Part shown: positions 18,360 through 27,837 of the stretch, one piece after another
Layout of the letters: every line of letters begins with the position of its first letter
How positions within the stretch are numbered: position 1 is the first letter of the stretch
NCBI RefSeq assembly: GCF_017349315.1
Contig: NZ_JAFMPP010000001.1
Coordinates: 248,001 to 312,000 of the forward strand
Direction: 5' to 3'
Source of the DNA: Jiella flava
GTDB taxonomy: Bacteria; Pseudomonadota; Alphaproteobacteria; Rhizobiales; Rhizobiaceae
DNA: 64,000 nt
Translations under genes and position numbers: made by a program
Notes under the pieces: generated by a model
The model's database searches: none
What the model saw: only the letters and a program-made list of their open reading frames with translations
Told to the model about the DNA's origin: nothing

Positions 18360-20414
18360 ATGTCGTGCGAGCCCATGACCGAGACCGCCACCTTCGATCA
18401 GCAGAAAAGCAAGGAACTTGAAGAGCACTTCGACCCCGAGGTGCGCTTCCGTCCGCTCGGCAAGGGGGCGGCCTTCATCGCGTCGCTGCTCTTGTTTTCG
18501 CTGTCCCTGTTCCACTACTACACGGCCGGCTTCGGTCTCTTGCGCGAGGTCACCCATCGCGGCGTCCATCTCGCCTTCGTCTTGTCGCTGATTTTCATCG
18601 TTTTCGCGGCGACACCGAAGGGGCAGGAGAAGCTCTACCCGTCGTCCTGGCTGCGCCCCCTCGGCCTGCCGCTGATCGACTGGCTCTTCGCCATCGCGGC
18701 CGTGGTGTCAGCGCTCTACGTTCCCTACATTTTCGACGATCTCGCGTTCCGGGTCGGCAATCCGCTGCCCATCGACGTCGTCATGGGCACCATCCTCATC
18801 GTTGTCCTTTTGGAGGCGACGCGCCGCTCCATGGGCTGGCCGCTGGCGGCGATCGCCATCGCCGTCATGGCCTACGGAATTTTCGGCCGCTATGCGCCCG
18901 GCGTCCTCGTCCATCCCGGCGCCGACTGGCCGACGCTGGTCAACCATCTCTATCTGACCAGCCAGGGCATCTATGGCCTGCCGGTCGGGGTCGTGGCCAC
19001 CTATGTCTTCCATTTCGTGCTGTTCGGCGTTCTGGCGACGCGGATCGGCCTCGGCCGACTGTTCATCGATCTCGCCTCGGCACTGGCCGGACGCTTTTCC
19101 GGGGGCCCGGCCAAGGTGTCGGTGTTCTCCTCGGCGCTGCTCGGCTCGATTTCCGGCTCCTCGATCGCCAACACCGTCACCACCGGGTCGCTGACCATTC
19201 CGGCGATGATCCGGATCGGCTATCCACGGCATTTCGCCGCTGCCGTCGAGGCAGCCGCGTCGACCGGCGGCCAGATCACCCCGCCGGTGATGGGCGCGGC
19301 TGCCTTCCTCATGATCGAGTTTCTCGGCGTCTCCTACACGACCATCATCACCGCGGCGATCGTGCCGGCCTTCATGCATTTCTTCGGTGTGCTGGTGCAG
19401 GTGCATCTGGAGGCCAAACGCCTCGGTCTGCGCGGCCTCACCAAGGAGGAACTGCCCAAGGTCGCGGCCGTCCTCAAGCGCGACTGGCCGACGGTGGTGC
19501 CGCTGATCCTTCTGATCGCCATCCTGATGGAGGGCTATACGCCCTATCTCGCGGCCTTCTGGGGCATCACGGCCTGTATCGTCATCGGCCTCGTCAATCC
19601 GCTCAATCGGATCACCCCGCGCGACGTCTTCGACGCGTTCGTGCTGGGCGCGAAATATGCCTTGGCGGTCGGCGCGGCGGCGGCCACCGTCGGCATCATC
19701 ATCGGCGTCGTCACGCTCACCGGCGTGTCCTTCAAGATCGCCTATATGGTGACCTCGACCGCCGGCGGCTGGGCCGCGGCCATCGCCCCGTTCATTCCCT
19801 TCGACATCATGGGCGTGCCGACGCTGACGCTGCTGATCACGCTGCTCTTGACCGCCATCGTCTGCATCGTCATGGGCTGCGGCATTCCGACGACGGCGAC
19901 CTATATCATCATGGTCTCGGTCGCCGCCCCGGTGCTCGGCCTGCTCGGCATCGCACCGCTGGTCGCCCACTTCTTCGTCTTTTATTATGGCGTTCTCGCC
20001 GACGTAACACCGCCGGTCGCCCTGGCCGCCTATGCCGGAGCGGGCATCGCCAATGCCAATCCCTTCAAGGCCGGCAACACGGCCTTCCGGCTGTCGATGG
20101 GCAAGGCGCTGGTGCCCTTCGTCTTCGTCTTCGCTCCGTCGCTGCTGCTGGTCACCGAGGGCTTCACCTGGCACGCCTTCGCGTTGGCCTTTACCGGCAC
20201 GATCATCGGCATCACGGCGCTGTCGGCAGCCTTCGCCGGCTGGCTGGCCGGCCCGCTTTATACGGCCGAACGCTGGCTTCTCGCCATTGCCGCCCTGCTC
20301 CTCGTCGCCCCGGAACTGGTCTCGACCCTGATCGGAGTCGCGCTCGTCGCCCTCGTGATCGCGAGGCAGACCGTGATACCGAAGGATGCTGGGGAGGTGG
20401 CCGGGACGATATGA
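18360..20414 (+). CDS. TRAP transporter permease, fused small and large subunits (4TM/12TM)
   Basis: Integral membrane protein of up to 684 aa with many hydrophobic segments. Fused DctQ/DctM-type permeases go with TAXI binding proteins. The conserved GSISGSSIANTVTTGSLTIPAMI region near 262 and MGCGIPTTATYIIMV near 503 mark the DctM-like half. It works with the binding protein upstream for sodium- or proton-driven uptake. The start is uncertain: ATG 18360 and in-frame ATG 18375 both lack a good ribosome site. Confidence 0.9.
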   Translation: MSCEPMTETATFDQQKSKELEEHFDPEVRFRPLGKGAAFIASLLLFSLSLFHYYTAGFGLLREVTHRGVHLAFVLSLIFIVFAATPKGQEKLYPSSWLRPLGLPLIDWLFAIAAVVSALYVPYIFDDLAFRVGNPLPIDVVMGTILIVVLLEATRRSMGWPLAAIAIAVMAYGIFGRYAPGVLVHPGADWPTLVNHLYLTSQGIYGLPVGVVATYVFHFVLFGVLATRIGLGRLFIDLASALAGRFSGGPAKVSVFSSALLGSISGSSIANTVTTGSLTIPAMIRIGYPRHFAAAVEAAASTGGQITPPVMGAAAFLMIEFLGVSYTTIITAAIVPAFMHFFGVLVQVHLEAKRLGLRGLTKEELPKVAAVLKRDWPTVVPLILLIAILMEGYTPYLAAFWGITACIVIGLVNPLNRITPRDVFDAFVLGAKYALAVGAAAATVGIIIGVVTLTGVSFKIAYMVTSTAGGWAAAIAPFIPFDIMGVPTLTLLITLLLTAIVCIVMGCGIPTTATYIIMVSVAAPVLGLLGIAPLVAHFFVFYYGVLADVTPPVALAAYAGAGIANANPFKAGNTAFRLSMGKALVPFVFVFAPSLLLVTEGFTWHAFALAFTGTIIGITALSAAFAGWLAGPLYTAERWLLAIAALLLVAPELVSTLIGVALVALVIARQTVIPKDAGEVAGTI

Positions 20415-20535
20415 TGCTGGCTTGCAGAACTGATCGAAATCACGCGTGAGTCGGATCGTCGGTGCAAAGGCAGAAATAAATTGACTGAGACTACAAAGCT
20501 ATTGCCGTTCGATCCGATTCAGCTACCGTCTCAGC

Positions 20536-21138
20536 ATGGACGCGACATACAACCTCAACGGCGGGTTTAAGCCGACAGCGAAACGTTTTGCAGATCTCGA
20601 TGGGCCGGATTTCTTTCCGACACCTGCATGGGCGACATACGCGCTCATCGACAACGAGTCTTTCGTCGGAGAAATATGGGAATGCGCTTGCGGCAACGGC
20701 GCGATGTCGAGTGTGCTTGAGCAGACGAGCCGTCGGGTAATAAGTTCTGACCTCTTTGATAGAGGTTACGGAGACAGAGGCATCGATTTTCTCGATACCC
20801 GTCGGAGATCGGACAACATTATAACTAACCCTCCCTACAATGCGGCCGAAGGTTTTGTCCGGTCGGGCCTTCGAGCATCCGGGAAGAAATTTGCGTTACT
20901 ATTACGACTCGCTTTCTTGGAAGGTGCAAATCGGCAACGAACTATTTTCTCCGAATCCCCGCCATCACGAGTCTGGGTATTTAGTGAAAGAATTACATTC
21001 TATCCTGTGGGGGCAATTCAAAAAGGAACAGGAACAACTGCGTACGCTTGGTTTGTCTGGGACAAGAATTCGCCATCTGAAACACAACTCAAGTGGTTCA
21101 AGCCTGGATATAAAGGTCGCTACGCCGTAGGGACTTGA
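20536..21138 (+). CDS. Putative DNA adenine (N6) methyltransferase, phage/mobile type
   Basis: A 200-aa SAM-dependent methyltransferase. Motif I is ECACGNGAMS (49-58) and the catalytic NPPY motif of N6-adenine enzymes is at 98-101; DFFPTPAWAT near 25-34 is typical of small phage-type enzymes that act in this arrangement. The C-terminal AYAWFVWDK block is also usual in that group. No target-recognition domain is visible. Base composition is lower in GC than the flanking genes, and the gene overlaps a convergent unknown gene by 19 bases. It could be a DNA or an RNA enzyme; the target cannot be read from sequence. Confidence 0.75.
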   Translation: MDATYNLNGGFKPTAKRFADLDGPDFFPTPAWATYALIDNESFVGEIWECACGNGAMSSVLEQTSRRVISSDLFDRGYGDRGIDFLDTRRRSDNIITNPPYNAAEGFVRSGLRASGKKFALLLRLAFLEGANRQRTIFSESPPSRVWVFSERITFYPVGAIQKGTGTTAYAWFVWDKNSPSETQLKWFKPGYKGRYAVGT

Positions 21139-21524
21139 GATAAAAACACGCGTCCAGCATCCGTAATTCGAATTGACTCACTGTCTGCATGATACGTCGC
21201 ATAACCCTTCGCAAATATGCTCGTGCGGGCGTCTCGATGAGACACGAGATTACGAACCTTCTGGCTGAAATAGGTGTCGTGTCGACCTTCAATAATCTCT
21301 GCGTCTTTTCCCTGCGGACAAAATTCATCAGTGAGCACTTCAATTAAGCGCGCTGTAGTGATCTCGCCACCCGGCGATGCCTCCGCCGCGTGCAATGCGG
21401 GTATCAGCAAATCACGTTCGCGAATCCTTCCAGCCATTCCCCACCTCCAATCCAAGATTGAGGCCGGATTTTTATCATCTTGAAGCAGCGATTGAAATGT
21501 CGCGACTTTCGCGTCGATGGACAA
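21120..21524 (-). CDS. Uncharacterised protein, possible winged-helix domain
   Basis: A 134-aa protein that I do not recognise. It begins at TTG 21524 (the first start after an in-frame stop) or at ATG 21437. The middle and end (ARLIEVLTDEF ... TYFSQKVRNLVSHRDA ... SIRITDAGRVFLSQV) look like a winged helix ending in the ITDAGRxxL hairpin seen in N-terminal domains of some restriction-related proteins. It faces the methyltransferase gene tail to tail and shares its lower GC. A partner role in a restriction or regulatory pair is a guess from position. Confidence 0.55.
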   Translation of the reverse strand: MSIDAKVATFQSLLQDDKNPASILDWRWGMAGRIRERDLLIPALHAAEASPGGEITTARLIEVLTDEFCPQGKDAEIIEGRHDTYFSQKVRNLVSHRDARTSIFAKGYATYHADSESIRITDAGRVFLSQVPTA

Positions 21525-21618
21525 TGCCGGTATTGTGCTTGTTGAGAAACGACGAATTCAAGCTAAAATGCCGATGCTGCAGCGCAATAATTTTTCCAAT
21601 TAAAGCGGCCCCAACTGA

Positions 21619-22617
21619 TCAGCCCTCGCGAAATCCGGCGGGGTCGAACTCGTAAAGCGTGCCGCAGAATTCGCAGGTGACCTTGATCGCACCGTCCTCG
21701 ATGCTTTCCTCGATCTCCTCGGCGGAAAAGCCCGACAGAACGTTGCCGATCCGCTCGCGCGAGCAGGAGCAGTCGTCGATGACCCGGTCGGACGGAAACA
21801 CCCGCACGCCACGCTCATGGAACAGGCGATACAGCAGCCGCTCGACACCGACCTCGGGATCGATGAGTTCGGACGCCTCGATCGTGTCGACCAGTGCCCG
21901 CACCTCGAGCCAGGCGTCGTCGAATTCGTCGCCCGCCTCGTAGTCCTCCGCGCCCTCGGGCACGTCGCCGCCGGGCAGATCCGGCAGTCGCATGCGCTCA
22001 GGCGACTCCGGTAGAAACTGGGCGATCAAACCGCCGGCCCGCCAGCCCTCGACAAAGCCTGCCTCGCCGCGCCGGGCGATCTTGGCGACGGCGAGCTTGA
22101 CCGTCGTCGGGATCTGTTCGGACTGGCGAAAATAAGACTCGGCCACCGCCTCGATATCGGCGCCGTTGAGTTCGACGATGCCCTGATAGCGCTGGGTATA
22201 GGCCCCTTGATCGACCGTCAGCGCCAAGGTGCCGTTGCCCAAGAGCTGCTCCGGACTCGTCTGCCCCGCCGCGACGGCCTCGTCGAGCGCCGCTTCGTCG
22301 TAGCGCGCATAGGCGCGCACGCTCGACGGCGTCGAAAAATCGACGACCAAGAGATCGACCGGCCCGTCGGTCTGGGTCTGGACGATGAACTTGCCCTCGA
22401 ATTTCAACGAGGTGCCCAACAGGACGGTGAGCACGATCATCTCGGCGAGCAACCGTGACACCGGCTCAGGATAAGCGTGGCGATCGAGGATCTGATCGAG
22501 CATCGGGCCGAGCTGGACGCTGCGACCGCGCGCGTCGAGCACCTCGACCGCGAAAGGCACGACCGCGTCGTCGCCGGCGAGGGCGCCCGCCGTCAACACC
22601 TGGCCTTCGTCAGCCAT
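21619..22617 (-). CDS. hslO: Hsp33 family redox-regulated chaperone HslO
   Basis: Cytoplasmic holdase chaperone switched on by oxidation, 332 aa from ATG 22617. The C-terminal zinc-binding redox switch is intact as CSC (in DDCSCSRER) and CEFC (in [12 protein letters not shown]). The acidic insertion [14 protein letters not shown] near 230 is unlike enterobacterial Hsp33 but occurs in alphaproteobacteria. The start overlaps argF by 8 bases, so it is the last gene of argD-argF-hslO; GTG 22644 is an alternative start. Confidence 0.93.
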   Translation of the reverse strand: MADEGQVLTAGALAGDDAVVPFAVEVLDARGRSVQLGPMLDQILDRHAYPEPVSRLLAEMIVLTVLLGTSLKFEGKFIVQTQTDGPVDLLVVDFSTPSSVRAYARYDEAALDEAVAAGQTSPEQLLGNGTLALTVDQGAYTQRYQGIVELNGADIEAVAESYFRQSEQIPTTVKLAVAKIARRGEAGFVEGWRAGGLIAQFLPESPERMRLPDLPGGDVPEGAEDYEAGDEFDDAWLEVRALVDTIEASELIDPEVGVERLLYRLFHERGVRVFPSDRVIDDCSCSRERIGNVLSGFSAEEIEESIEDGAIKVTCEFCGTLYEFDPAGFREG

Positions 22618-23560
22618 GGGCCGGCGCTCGTGCCGAAGCTTCACCGAAACACCAGGCCAGGATCGCCTTTTGGGCGTGCAAGCGGTTTTCGGCCTCGTCG
22701 AAGACCACCGACTGCGATCCGTCGATCACCTCGTCGCTGACCTCTTCGCCGCGATGGGCGGGCAGGCAGTGCATAAACAGCGCCTCGGGCTTGGCATGGG
22801 CCATCAGCCGCTCATTCACCTGATAGGGCATGAAGACGTTGTGGCCGCGGGCCTGTTCCTCGCGCCCCATCGACACCCAGGTGTCGGTGACGACGCAATC
22901 GGCACCGCTCACCGCTTCCACCGGATCGGTCGTGGTCACGATCTTCGCCCCCTCGCCGCGCGCCCAATCGATATAACGGCCATCGAGATCGGAGCCGGCG
23001 GGGGTGGCGATGCGCAGTTCGAAATCGAAACGCGCCGAAGCCTCGGCGAAGGAGGCGAGCACATTGTTGCCGTCGCCCGACCAGGCGAAGACCTTGCCCT
23101 TCACCGAGCCGCGTTTTTCCTCGAAGGTCATCAGATCGGCCATGATCTGGCACGGATGCGTGTCGTCGGTCAGCCCGTTGATCACCGGCACCGTGGCATA
23201 TTCGGCCATTTCCAACAGCCGGTCATGGGCGGTGGTGCGGATCATGATCGCGTCGACATAGCGCGACAGGACACGGGCGGTATCGGCGATGGTCTCGGAG
23301 CGGCCAAGCTGCATCTCCGCGCCGGACAAAAACAGCGTCTCGCCGCCGAGCTGGCGCATGGCAACGTCGAAGGACACGCGGGTTCGGGTCGAAGGCTTGT
23401 CAAAGATCATCGCCAGCATCTTCCCGGCGAGTGGCTTGTCCCCCTCCGGCAGCAGCGATTTGCGCCGGCAGGCGTCGTCGATGATCAGCCGCAACTCATC
23501 CGGTGCGACGGCCGACAGGTCCAGAAAATGGCGCGGATTGGCGTGGGTGTTCATCGTCAT
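22610..23560 (-). CDS. argF: Ornithine carbamoyltransferase (ArgF)
   Basis: Makes citrulline from ornithine and carbamoyl phosphate in arginine synthesis. It is 316 aa with the carbamoyl-phosphate site STRTRVSF near 57 and the ornithine-side HCLP motif ([11 protein letters not shown]) near 272. The start is one base after the argD stop, showing tight coupling. ATG 23554 is a second possible start, giving two fewer residues. Confidence 0.95.
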   Translation of the reverse strand: MTMNTHANPRHFLDLSAVAPDELRLIIDDACRRKSLLPEGDKPLAGKMLAMIFDKPSTRTRVSFDVAMRQLGGETLFLSGAEMQLGRSETIADTARVLSRYVDAIMIRTTAHDRLLEMAEYATVPVINGLTDDTHPCQIMADLMTFEEKRGSVKGKVFAWSGDGNNVLASFAEASARFDFELRIATPAGSDLDGRYIDWARGEGAKIVTTTDPVEAVSGADCVVTDTWVSMGREEQARGHNVFMPYQVNERLMAHAKPEALFMHCLPAHRGEEVSDEVIDGSQSVVFDEAENRLHAQKAILAWCFGEASARAPAHG

Positions 23561-23561
23561 C

Positions 23562-24776
23562 TCATGCGCTGGCCCGCTCGGCCGGGACGGAAAACCCAGC
23601 AGCGGCAGTCTCGATCCGCTCCATTGCTGTGCGGATCTCCTCCACGGTCATGGTCAGGGGCGGCAGAAGACGGACCACATTGTCCCCCGCCGGCGCCGAT
23701 AGCACGCCGCTGTCGCGGAGCGCCGCGATCATCGCCGTGTTCGGAACCCGCATCTTCAGGCCGATCAGCAGCCCTTCGCCACGGATCGCCTCGATCACAT
23801 CCGGATAGCGGTCGGCAAGCGAGGCAAGCGACTGCTTGAACAACAGCGCCTTGCGGCAGACCTCGTCGAGGAAACCCTCCTCAAGCACGATGTCGAGCAC
23901 GGCGTTGCCGACCGCCATGGCCAGCGGATTGCCGCCATAGGTCGTCCCATGGGTTCCAGCCGTCATGCCCTGCGCGGCGGTCTCGGTCGCAAGACACACG
24001 CCAAGCGGAAAACCGCCACCGATGCCCTTGGCCGACGCCATGATATCCGGCGCGACACCGGAGTGCTGATAGGCGTAGAAGCGGCCGGTCCGCCCGACAC
24101 CGGTCTGCACCTCGTCATAAATGAGCAACAGACCGTTCACCTCGCAGAGCTCGCGAATGAGCTTCAAGAACGCCGCCGGCACCTCGCGAATGCCGCCCTC
24201 ACCCTGGATCGGCTCGATCAGGATCGCCGCCACTTCGGGGCCGGCTGCCGCCTGCCGCAAAGCCGCCTCATCGCCGAAGGGCAGCTGGTCGAAGCCCTCG
24301 ACCTTCGGGCCGAAGCCTTCGAGATATTTTGCCTGACCGCCGGCGGCGATCGTCGCCAATGTCCGACCGTGGAAGGCACCCTCGAAGGTGATAATCCGAT
24401 AGCGCTCCGGATGGCCTGAGACATATTGATAGCGACGCGCTGTCTTGATCGCGCATTCCAGCGCTTCTGCGCCCGAATTGGTGAAGAAGGCGCGATCGGC
24501 GAACGTGTTGGCCGTCAGCCGCTCGGCGAGCCGGGTCTGGCCCGGAATCTCGAAGAGGTTCGAGGTATGCCAGAGCTTTTCCGCCTGAGCGGTCAGCGCC
24601 GCCACCAGATGCGGATGGGCATGCCCGAGAAGGTTGACCGCGATGCCGCCGGCCAGATCCATGAAGCGTCGCCCATCGCGCGTTTCGATCCAAACGCCGT
24701 CACCGCGCTCGAAAGCAAGCGGTGCCCGTGCATAGGTTTGGTAGAGTGGCGAGGTGTCTGGCGATGGCTTATCCAT
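23562..24776 (-). CDS. argD: Acetylornithine aminotransferase (ArgD)
   Basis: PLP-dependent aminotransferase of 404 aa in arginine biosynthesis (it may also act on succinyl-diaminopimelate precursors, as known for E. coli ArgD). The fold-type I signature is present: [17 protein letters not shown] near 100, [12 protein letters not shown] near 222 and the PLP lysine in [13 protein letters not shown] near 248. First gene of argD-argF-hslO, with a stem-loop in its leader at 24830-24851. Confidence 0.95.
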   Translation of the reverse strand: MDKPSPDTSPLYQTYARAPLAFERGDGVWIETRDGRRFMDLAGGIAVNLLGHAHPHLVAALTAQAEKLWHTSNLFEIPGQTRLAERLTANTFADRAFFTNSGAEALECAIKTARRYQYVSGHPERYRIITFEGAFHGRTLATIAAGGQAKYLEGFGPKVEGFDQLPFGDEAALRQAAAGPEVAAILIEPIQGEGGIREVPAAFLKLIRELCEVNGLLLIYDEVQTGVGRTGRFYAYQHSGVAPDIMASAKGIGGGFPLGVCLATETAAQGMTAGTHGTTYGGNPLAMAVGNAVLDIVLEEGFLDEVCRKALLFKQSLASLADRYPDVIEAIRGEGLLIGLKMRVPNTAMIAALRDSGVLSAPAGDNVVRLLPPLTMTVEEIRTAMERIETAAAGFSVPAERASA

Positions 24777-25196
24777 GGATGTCTACTCTCTTGGAAGAGC
24801 GCCTTTCTCGATAGCTCCTGAAAACGTCAAAGCCTGCCAGATGGCAGGCTTGTCACACGACTCCGATGTCTCGGAAGCGCCCGTATAACATGCCTCTGGC
24901 CGCCTTGCGAGACAAGAGCGGGGGGATTTTCGCGCCACGGCAGAAATCCGCCCGCCATGCGCTTGGTATTGCGAATCGCCGACCCCACATTGGCTGGGGA
25001 AAAACATTAGATGGAACGATTCCCTGTACCCCCACCCTTGTCAGCGAGTCGGGCTGTACGGTAAGTTCCCCCCAAAGGTACTAGACTTCGAGCGGCGGAC
25101 CTAGTTTCACCATATATCTTGTAGCTTTTCTACGCAGCATATGTGTGGAGGCTGAATGGATTCCTGGCGCCGCTTGCGTGCAGAAGGAGCAAGCCG
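24777..25196. other. Divergent intergenic region argD / gcrA
   Basis: Carries the leaders and promoters of argD (minus) and gcrA (plus). GACTC near 24860 and GATTC near 25018 are GANTC sites. A stem-loop (24830-24851) is listed separately. No gene is visible; a GTG at 25143 in the gcrA frame would add an unlikely N-terminal extension. Confidence 0.5.
24830..24851 (-). promoter_or_regulatory. Stem-loop in the argD leader
   Basis: AAGCCTGCC (24830-24838) pairs perfectly with GGCAGGCTT (24843-24851) around a 4-base loop. On the argD strand it is followed by TTTGACGTTTT, a partial T-rich tail, and lies about 54 bases ahead of the argD start. It could be an attenuator or the remnant of a terminator; no leader peptide is evident. 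Confidence 0.4.
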
Positions 25197-25754
25197 ATGG
25201 GTTGGACCGACGATCGTGTGGAGTTGTTGCGCCAACTCTGGTCCGAAGGCCACAGTGCAAGTCAGATCGCAGAGCGTCTCGGCGGTGTCAGCCGCAACGC
25301 CGTGATCGGTAAGGTGCATCGCCTGAAACTGGAATCGCGGGTCAAATCCGCCGATGCCGCGGCGGCTCAGCCGATCATCGTTCAGGAAACCGTCAGCGCC
25401 ACGCCGGTCACCGCCGTCGCGCCGCGGGTCATCGCCCCGAAGGTCGTTGCCGCCCAGGCGATCAGCCAGAGCCGACCTGTCGCCCGCACGCTCGGCGCGA
25501 CGGCGCTGAAGGTCGAGCTTCATCCGGACGAGGAAGAGCACGTCGCAACGGCAACGCAGACCAGTGCGGAAGTCGTGCCGATGACGCGCAAGCTGTCGCT
25601 GGTGCAGCTCACCGAGCGGACCTGCAAGTGGCCGATCGGCGATCCGCTGTCGCCGGACTTCCACTTCTGCGGCGACCATTCCGGCGACGGATCGCCCTAT
25701 TGTTCCTATCACGCCAAGCTTGCCTTCCAGGCGGTGGAGCGGCGGCGCCGCTGA
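25197..25754 (+). CDS. gcrA: GcrA cell cycle regulator
   Basis: Alphaproteobacterial transcription factor of 185 aa that binds sigma70-holoenzyme and activates promoters with methylated GANTC sites. The N-terminal WTDDRVELLRQLW ... QIAERLGGVSRNAVIGKVHRL helix-turn-helix is at about 3-43. The C-terminal sigma-binding part keeps CKWPIGDP, FHFCG and YCSYHAKLAF. The middle is low-complexity Ala/Val. AAGGAG at 25184-25189 fixes ATG 25197. A terminator follows. GcrA implies a CcrM-type methylation cell cycle in this organism. Confidence 0.95.
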   Translation: MGWTDDRVELLRQLWSEGHSASQIAERLGGVSRNAVIGKVHRLKLESRVKSADAAAAQPIIVQETVSATPVTAVAPRVIAPKVVAAQAISQSRPVARTLGATALKVELHPDEEEHVATATQTSAEVVPMTRKLSLVQLTERTCKWPIGDPLSPDFHFCGDHSGDGSPYCSYHAKLAFQAVERRRR

Positions 25755-25794
25755 GGCGGTGGAGTTCAGGCGCGGTCCTTGCGGTTGCCGATCC

Positions 25795-25830
25795 AAAAGC
25801 CCGCGGCGGAAACGCCACGGGCTTTTCGTT
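25795..25830 (+). terminator. Rho-independent terminator after gcrA
   Basis: AAAAGCCCG (25795-25803) pairs with CGGGCTTTT (25818-25826), followed by CGTTT. It lies 40 bases after the gcrA stop. Confidence 0.8.
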
Positions 25831-25885
25831 TGACGGGTGTTGCGCCATGAAGGATGCGCCGCCAACCTCCCGCACGAGGCAATTG

Positions 25886-27025
25886 ATGACGACGCGCCAG
25901 ATCCTCGCCAACGCCCGCATCGTGTTGAGCGACACCGTGATCGAAGGCGCGCTCGCGATCGAGGACGGCCGGATCGCCGCCATCCTGCCAGGACCGTCGA
26001 ATGGAGGCGAGGATCTTGGCGGCGACTATCTCCTGCCGGGCCTCGTCGAGCTTCATACCGACCAGATCGAGGCGCATTATCATCCCCGCTCGGGCGTCAC
26101 GTGGCACCGGATGGCGGCGATCCAGGCCCATGACGGCCAGGCGGCGACCGCCGGCATGACGACGGTTCTCGACGCCATGCGCATCGGCACCGACGAGAAC
26201 ACCCGCTCTGATGCCGACGACGTCAAAGCGCTGGCGGCGGCGATTGAAACGGGCGTGGTCGAAGGGCGATTTCGGGCCGAGCACCGCCTTCACCTTCGTT
26301 GCGAGGTCTCGTCCGACGACGTGGTCGACGGTTTTCGCAAGCTTATGGATGCGCCCCGTCTCACCCTTGTTTCGCTGATGGATCATGCGCCCGGCCAGCG
26401 CCAGTTTCACGATCTCGGCAAGCTGAAAACCTATCTTCAGACGAAGTTCGCCATGAGCGACACGGACTTCGAAGCCTACGCCAATTCCCGGATCGCCCAG
26501 TCGCAGCGCAATGCGCCACCGCACCGGCGCACGATCGCGGACGAATGCGTCAGACGCGGCATCACACTCGCCTCGCATGACGATGCGACGCGCGCCCATG
26601 TCGACGAGTCCGCCGCGCTAGGCATCCAGATCGCCGAGTTTCCGACGACGATTGACGCGGCGCGAGCCTCGCGCGAGGCGGGAATGGCCATCTTGATGGG
26701 AGCACCCAACATCGTCCGTGGCAGATCCCACTCCGGCAACATCTCGGCCCTCGAGCTTCTCGACGCCGGTCTGCTCGACATTTTGTCTTCGGATTACGTG
26801 CCCTTCAGCCTGATCCAGGCGGTATTCGCCCTGTCGGATTCCGGCGCGCTGCCGCTCCCCGCCGCGACACGTCTCGCCACCGCCCATCCGGCGGCCGCCG
26901 TGGGGCTGACCGATCGCGGCCGGATCGCCGCGGGACTGCGCGCTGATCTCGTCCAGATCGCCCACCGCAGCGGCGAGCCGCCGGTCGTGCGCCGCGTCTG
27001 GCGAGAGGGACGCCGGGTCGCTTGA
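25886..27025 (+). CDS. phnM: Alpha-D-ribose 1-methylphosphonate 5-triphosphate diphosphatase (PhnM)
   Basis: Amidohydrolase-superfamily enzyme of 379 aa from the C-P lyase pathway, where it releases pyrophosphate from the ribose triphosphonate intermediate. GLVELHTDQIEAHYHPR near 51-67 (metal ligands), ITLASHDDATRAHV near 226 and LDILSSDYVPFSL near 297 are PhnM blocks. GAGG upstream supports ATG 25886 over ATG 25847. No phnG-phnL or phnN gene is in the window, so it stands apart from the rest of the pathway. It is convergent with an SDR gene. Confidence 0.9.
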   Translation: MTTRQILANARIVLSDTVIEGALAIEDGRIAAILPGPSNGGEDLGGDYLLPGLVELHTDQIEAHYHPRSGVTWHRMAAIQAHDGQAATAGMTTVLDAMRIGTDENTRSDADDVKALAAAIETGVVEGRFRAEHRLHLRCEVSSDDVVDGFRKLMDAPRLTLVSLMDHAPGQRQFHDLGKLKTYLQTKFAMSDTDFEAYANSRIAQSQRNAPPHRRTIADECVRRGITLASHDDATRAHVDESAALGIQIAEFPTTIDAARASREAGMAILMGAPNIVRGRSHSGNISALELLDAGLLDILSSDYVPFSLIQAVFALSDSGALPLPAATRLATAHPAAAVGLTDRGRIAAGLRADLVQIAHRSGEPPVVRRVWREGRRVA

Positions 27026-27059
27026 GCGTTCGAGGCGAGCTCGGTGCGGGACCGAGATC

Positions 27060-27800
27060 TCAGGCGGGGTTCTGGTAGGTCAAAAACGTTTCCCGCCGCA
27101 CGTCGAAGATCTTGCCGGTCTCGGTGACGTCGGCAAAGGCGAGCGGCACGATCTTGGCGGCGACTTCGCGGGCGGTTGGCAGAGTTTTCGGGTCTTCACC
27201 CGGCATCGCCTGGGCGCGCATCTTGGTGCGGGTCGCGCCGGGATTGACGGCGTTTACCCGCAGCGGCGTGTTCATCGTCTCATTTGCCCAGGAGCGCACC
27301 ATCGCCTCACAGGCTGCCTTGGTCGCGGCATAAAGCGACCAGTAGGCCTTGGCCGAATGGGCCGCGCCCGACGACATCACCAGTCCCCGCCCGGCCTCGG
27401 AAGCCCGCAGCAACGGATCGAGCGAACGGATCAGGCGCCAGGTCGCGGTGACGTTGACCGTCATCGTCTGCTCGAAAATCTTCGCTTCGATGTGGCCGAT
27501 CGGCGCCAGAACGCCGAGAAGGCCGGCATTGGCGACCATCACGTCCAGCCGGCCCCACCGCTCCTTGATGGCGCCCCCGAGCCGGTCGATGCCGCCCATA
27601 TCGGTCATGTCGAGGGGCACCAGAGTGGCGCTACCGCTGGCGGCGCGGATCTCGTCGTCGAGTTCTTCCAGCCCGCCGACGGTGCGGGCCAGCGCGATCA
27701 CATGCGCCCCCTCGGCCGCCATCTGCTTGGCGAGCTGATAACCGATACCCCGCGAGGCACCGGTCACCAGTGCGATCTTGCCATCGAGACGTTTTGTCAT
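27060..27800 (-). CDS. Short-chain dehydrogenase/reductase downstream of purF
   Basis: SDR oxidoreductase of 246 aa. The nucleotide-binding TGASRGIG is at 14-21, NAG near 92, and the active site Ser (SSG, near 144) with YAATK near 158. The substrate is unknown. It starts 37 bases after the purF stop on the same strand and is probably co-transcribed with it, an arrangement I recall from several Rhizobiales. No link to purine synthesis is evident. Confidence 0.85.
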   Translation of the reverse strand: MTKRLDGKIALVTGASRGIGYQLAKQMAAEGAHVIALARTVGGLEELDDEIRAASGSATLVPLDMTDMGGIDRLGGAIKERWGRLDVMVANAGLLGVLAPIGHIEAKIFEQTMTVNVTATWRLIRSLDPLLRASEAGRGLVMSSGAAHSAKAYWSLYAATKAACEAMVRSWANETMNTPLRVNAVNPGATRTKMRAQAMPGEDPKTLPTAREVAAKIVPLAFADVTETGKIFDVRRETFLTYQNPA

Positions 27801-27837
27801 CGACGTGCCCTCCCCGTCACGCCTTGGCGGTTCGAAT

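Noticed and set aside
25143-25196. N-terminal extension of GcrA from GTG 25143
   Set aside because: ATG 25197 has an AAGGAG site and matches where the family begins (MGWTDDRVELL).
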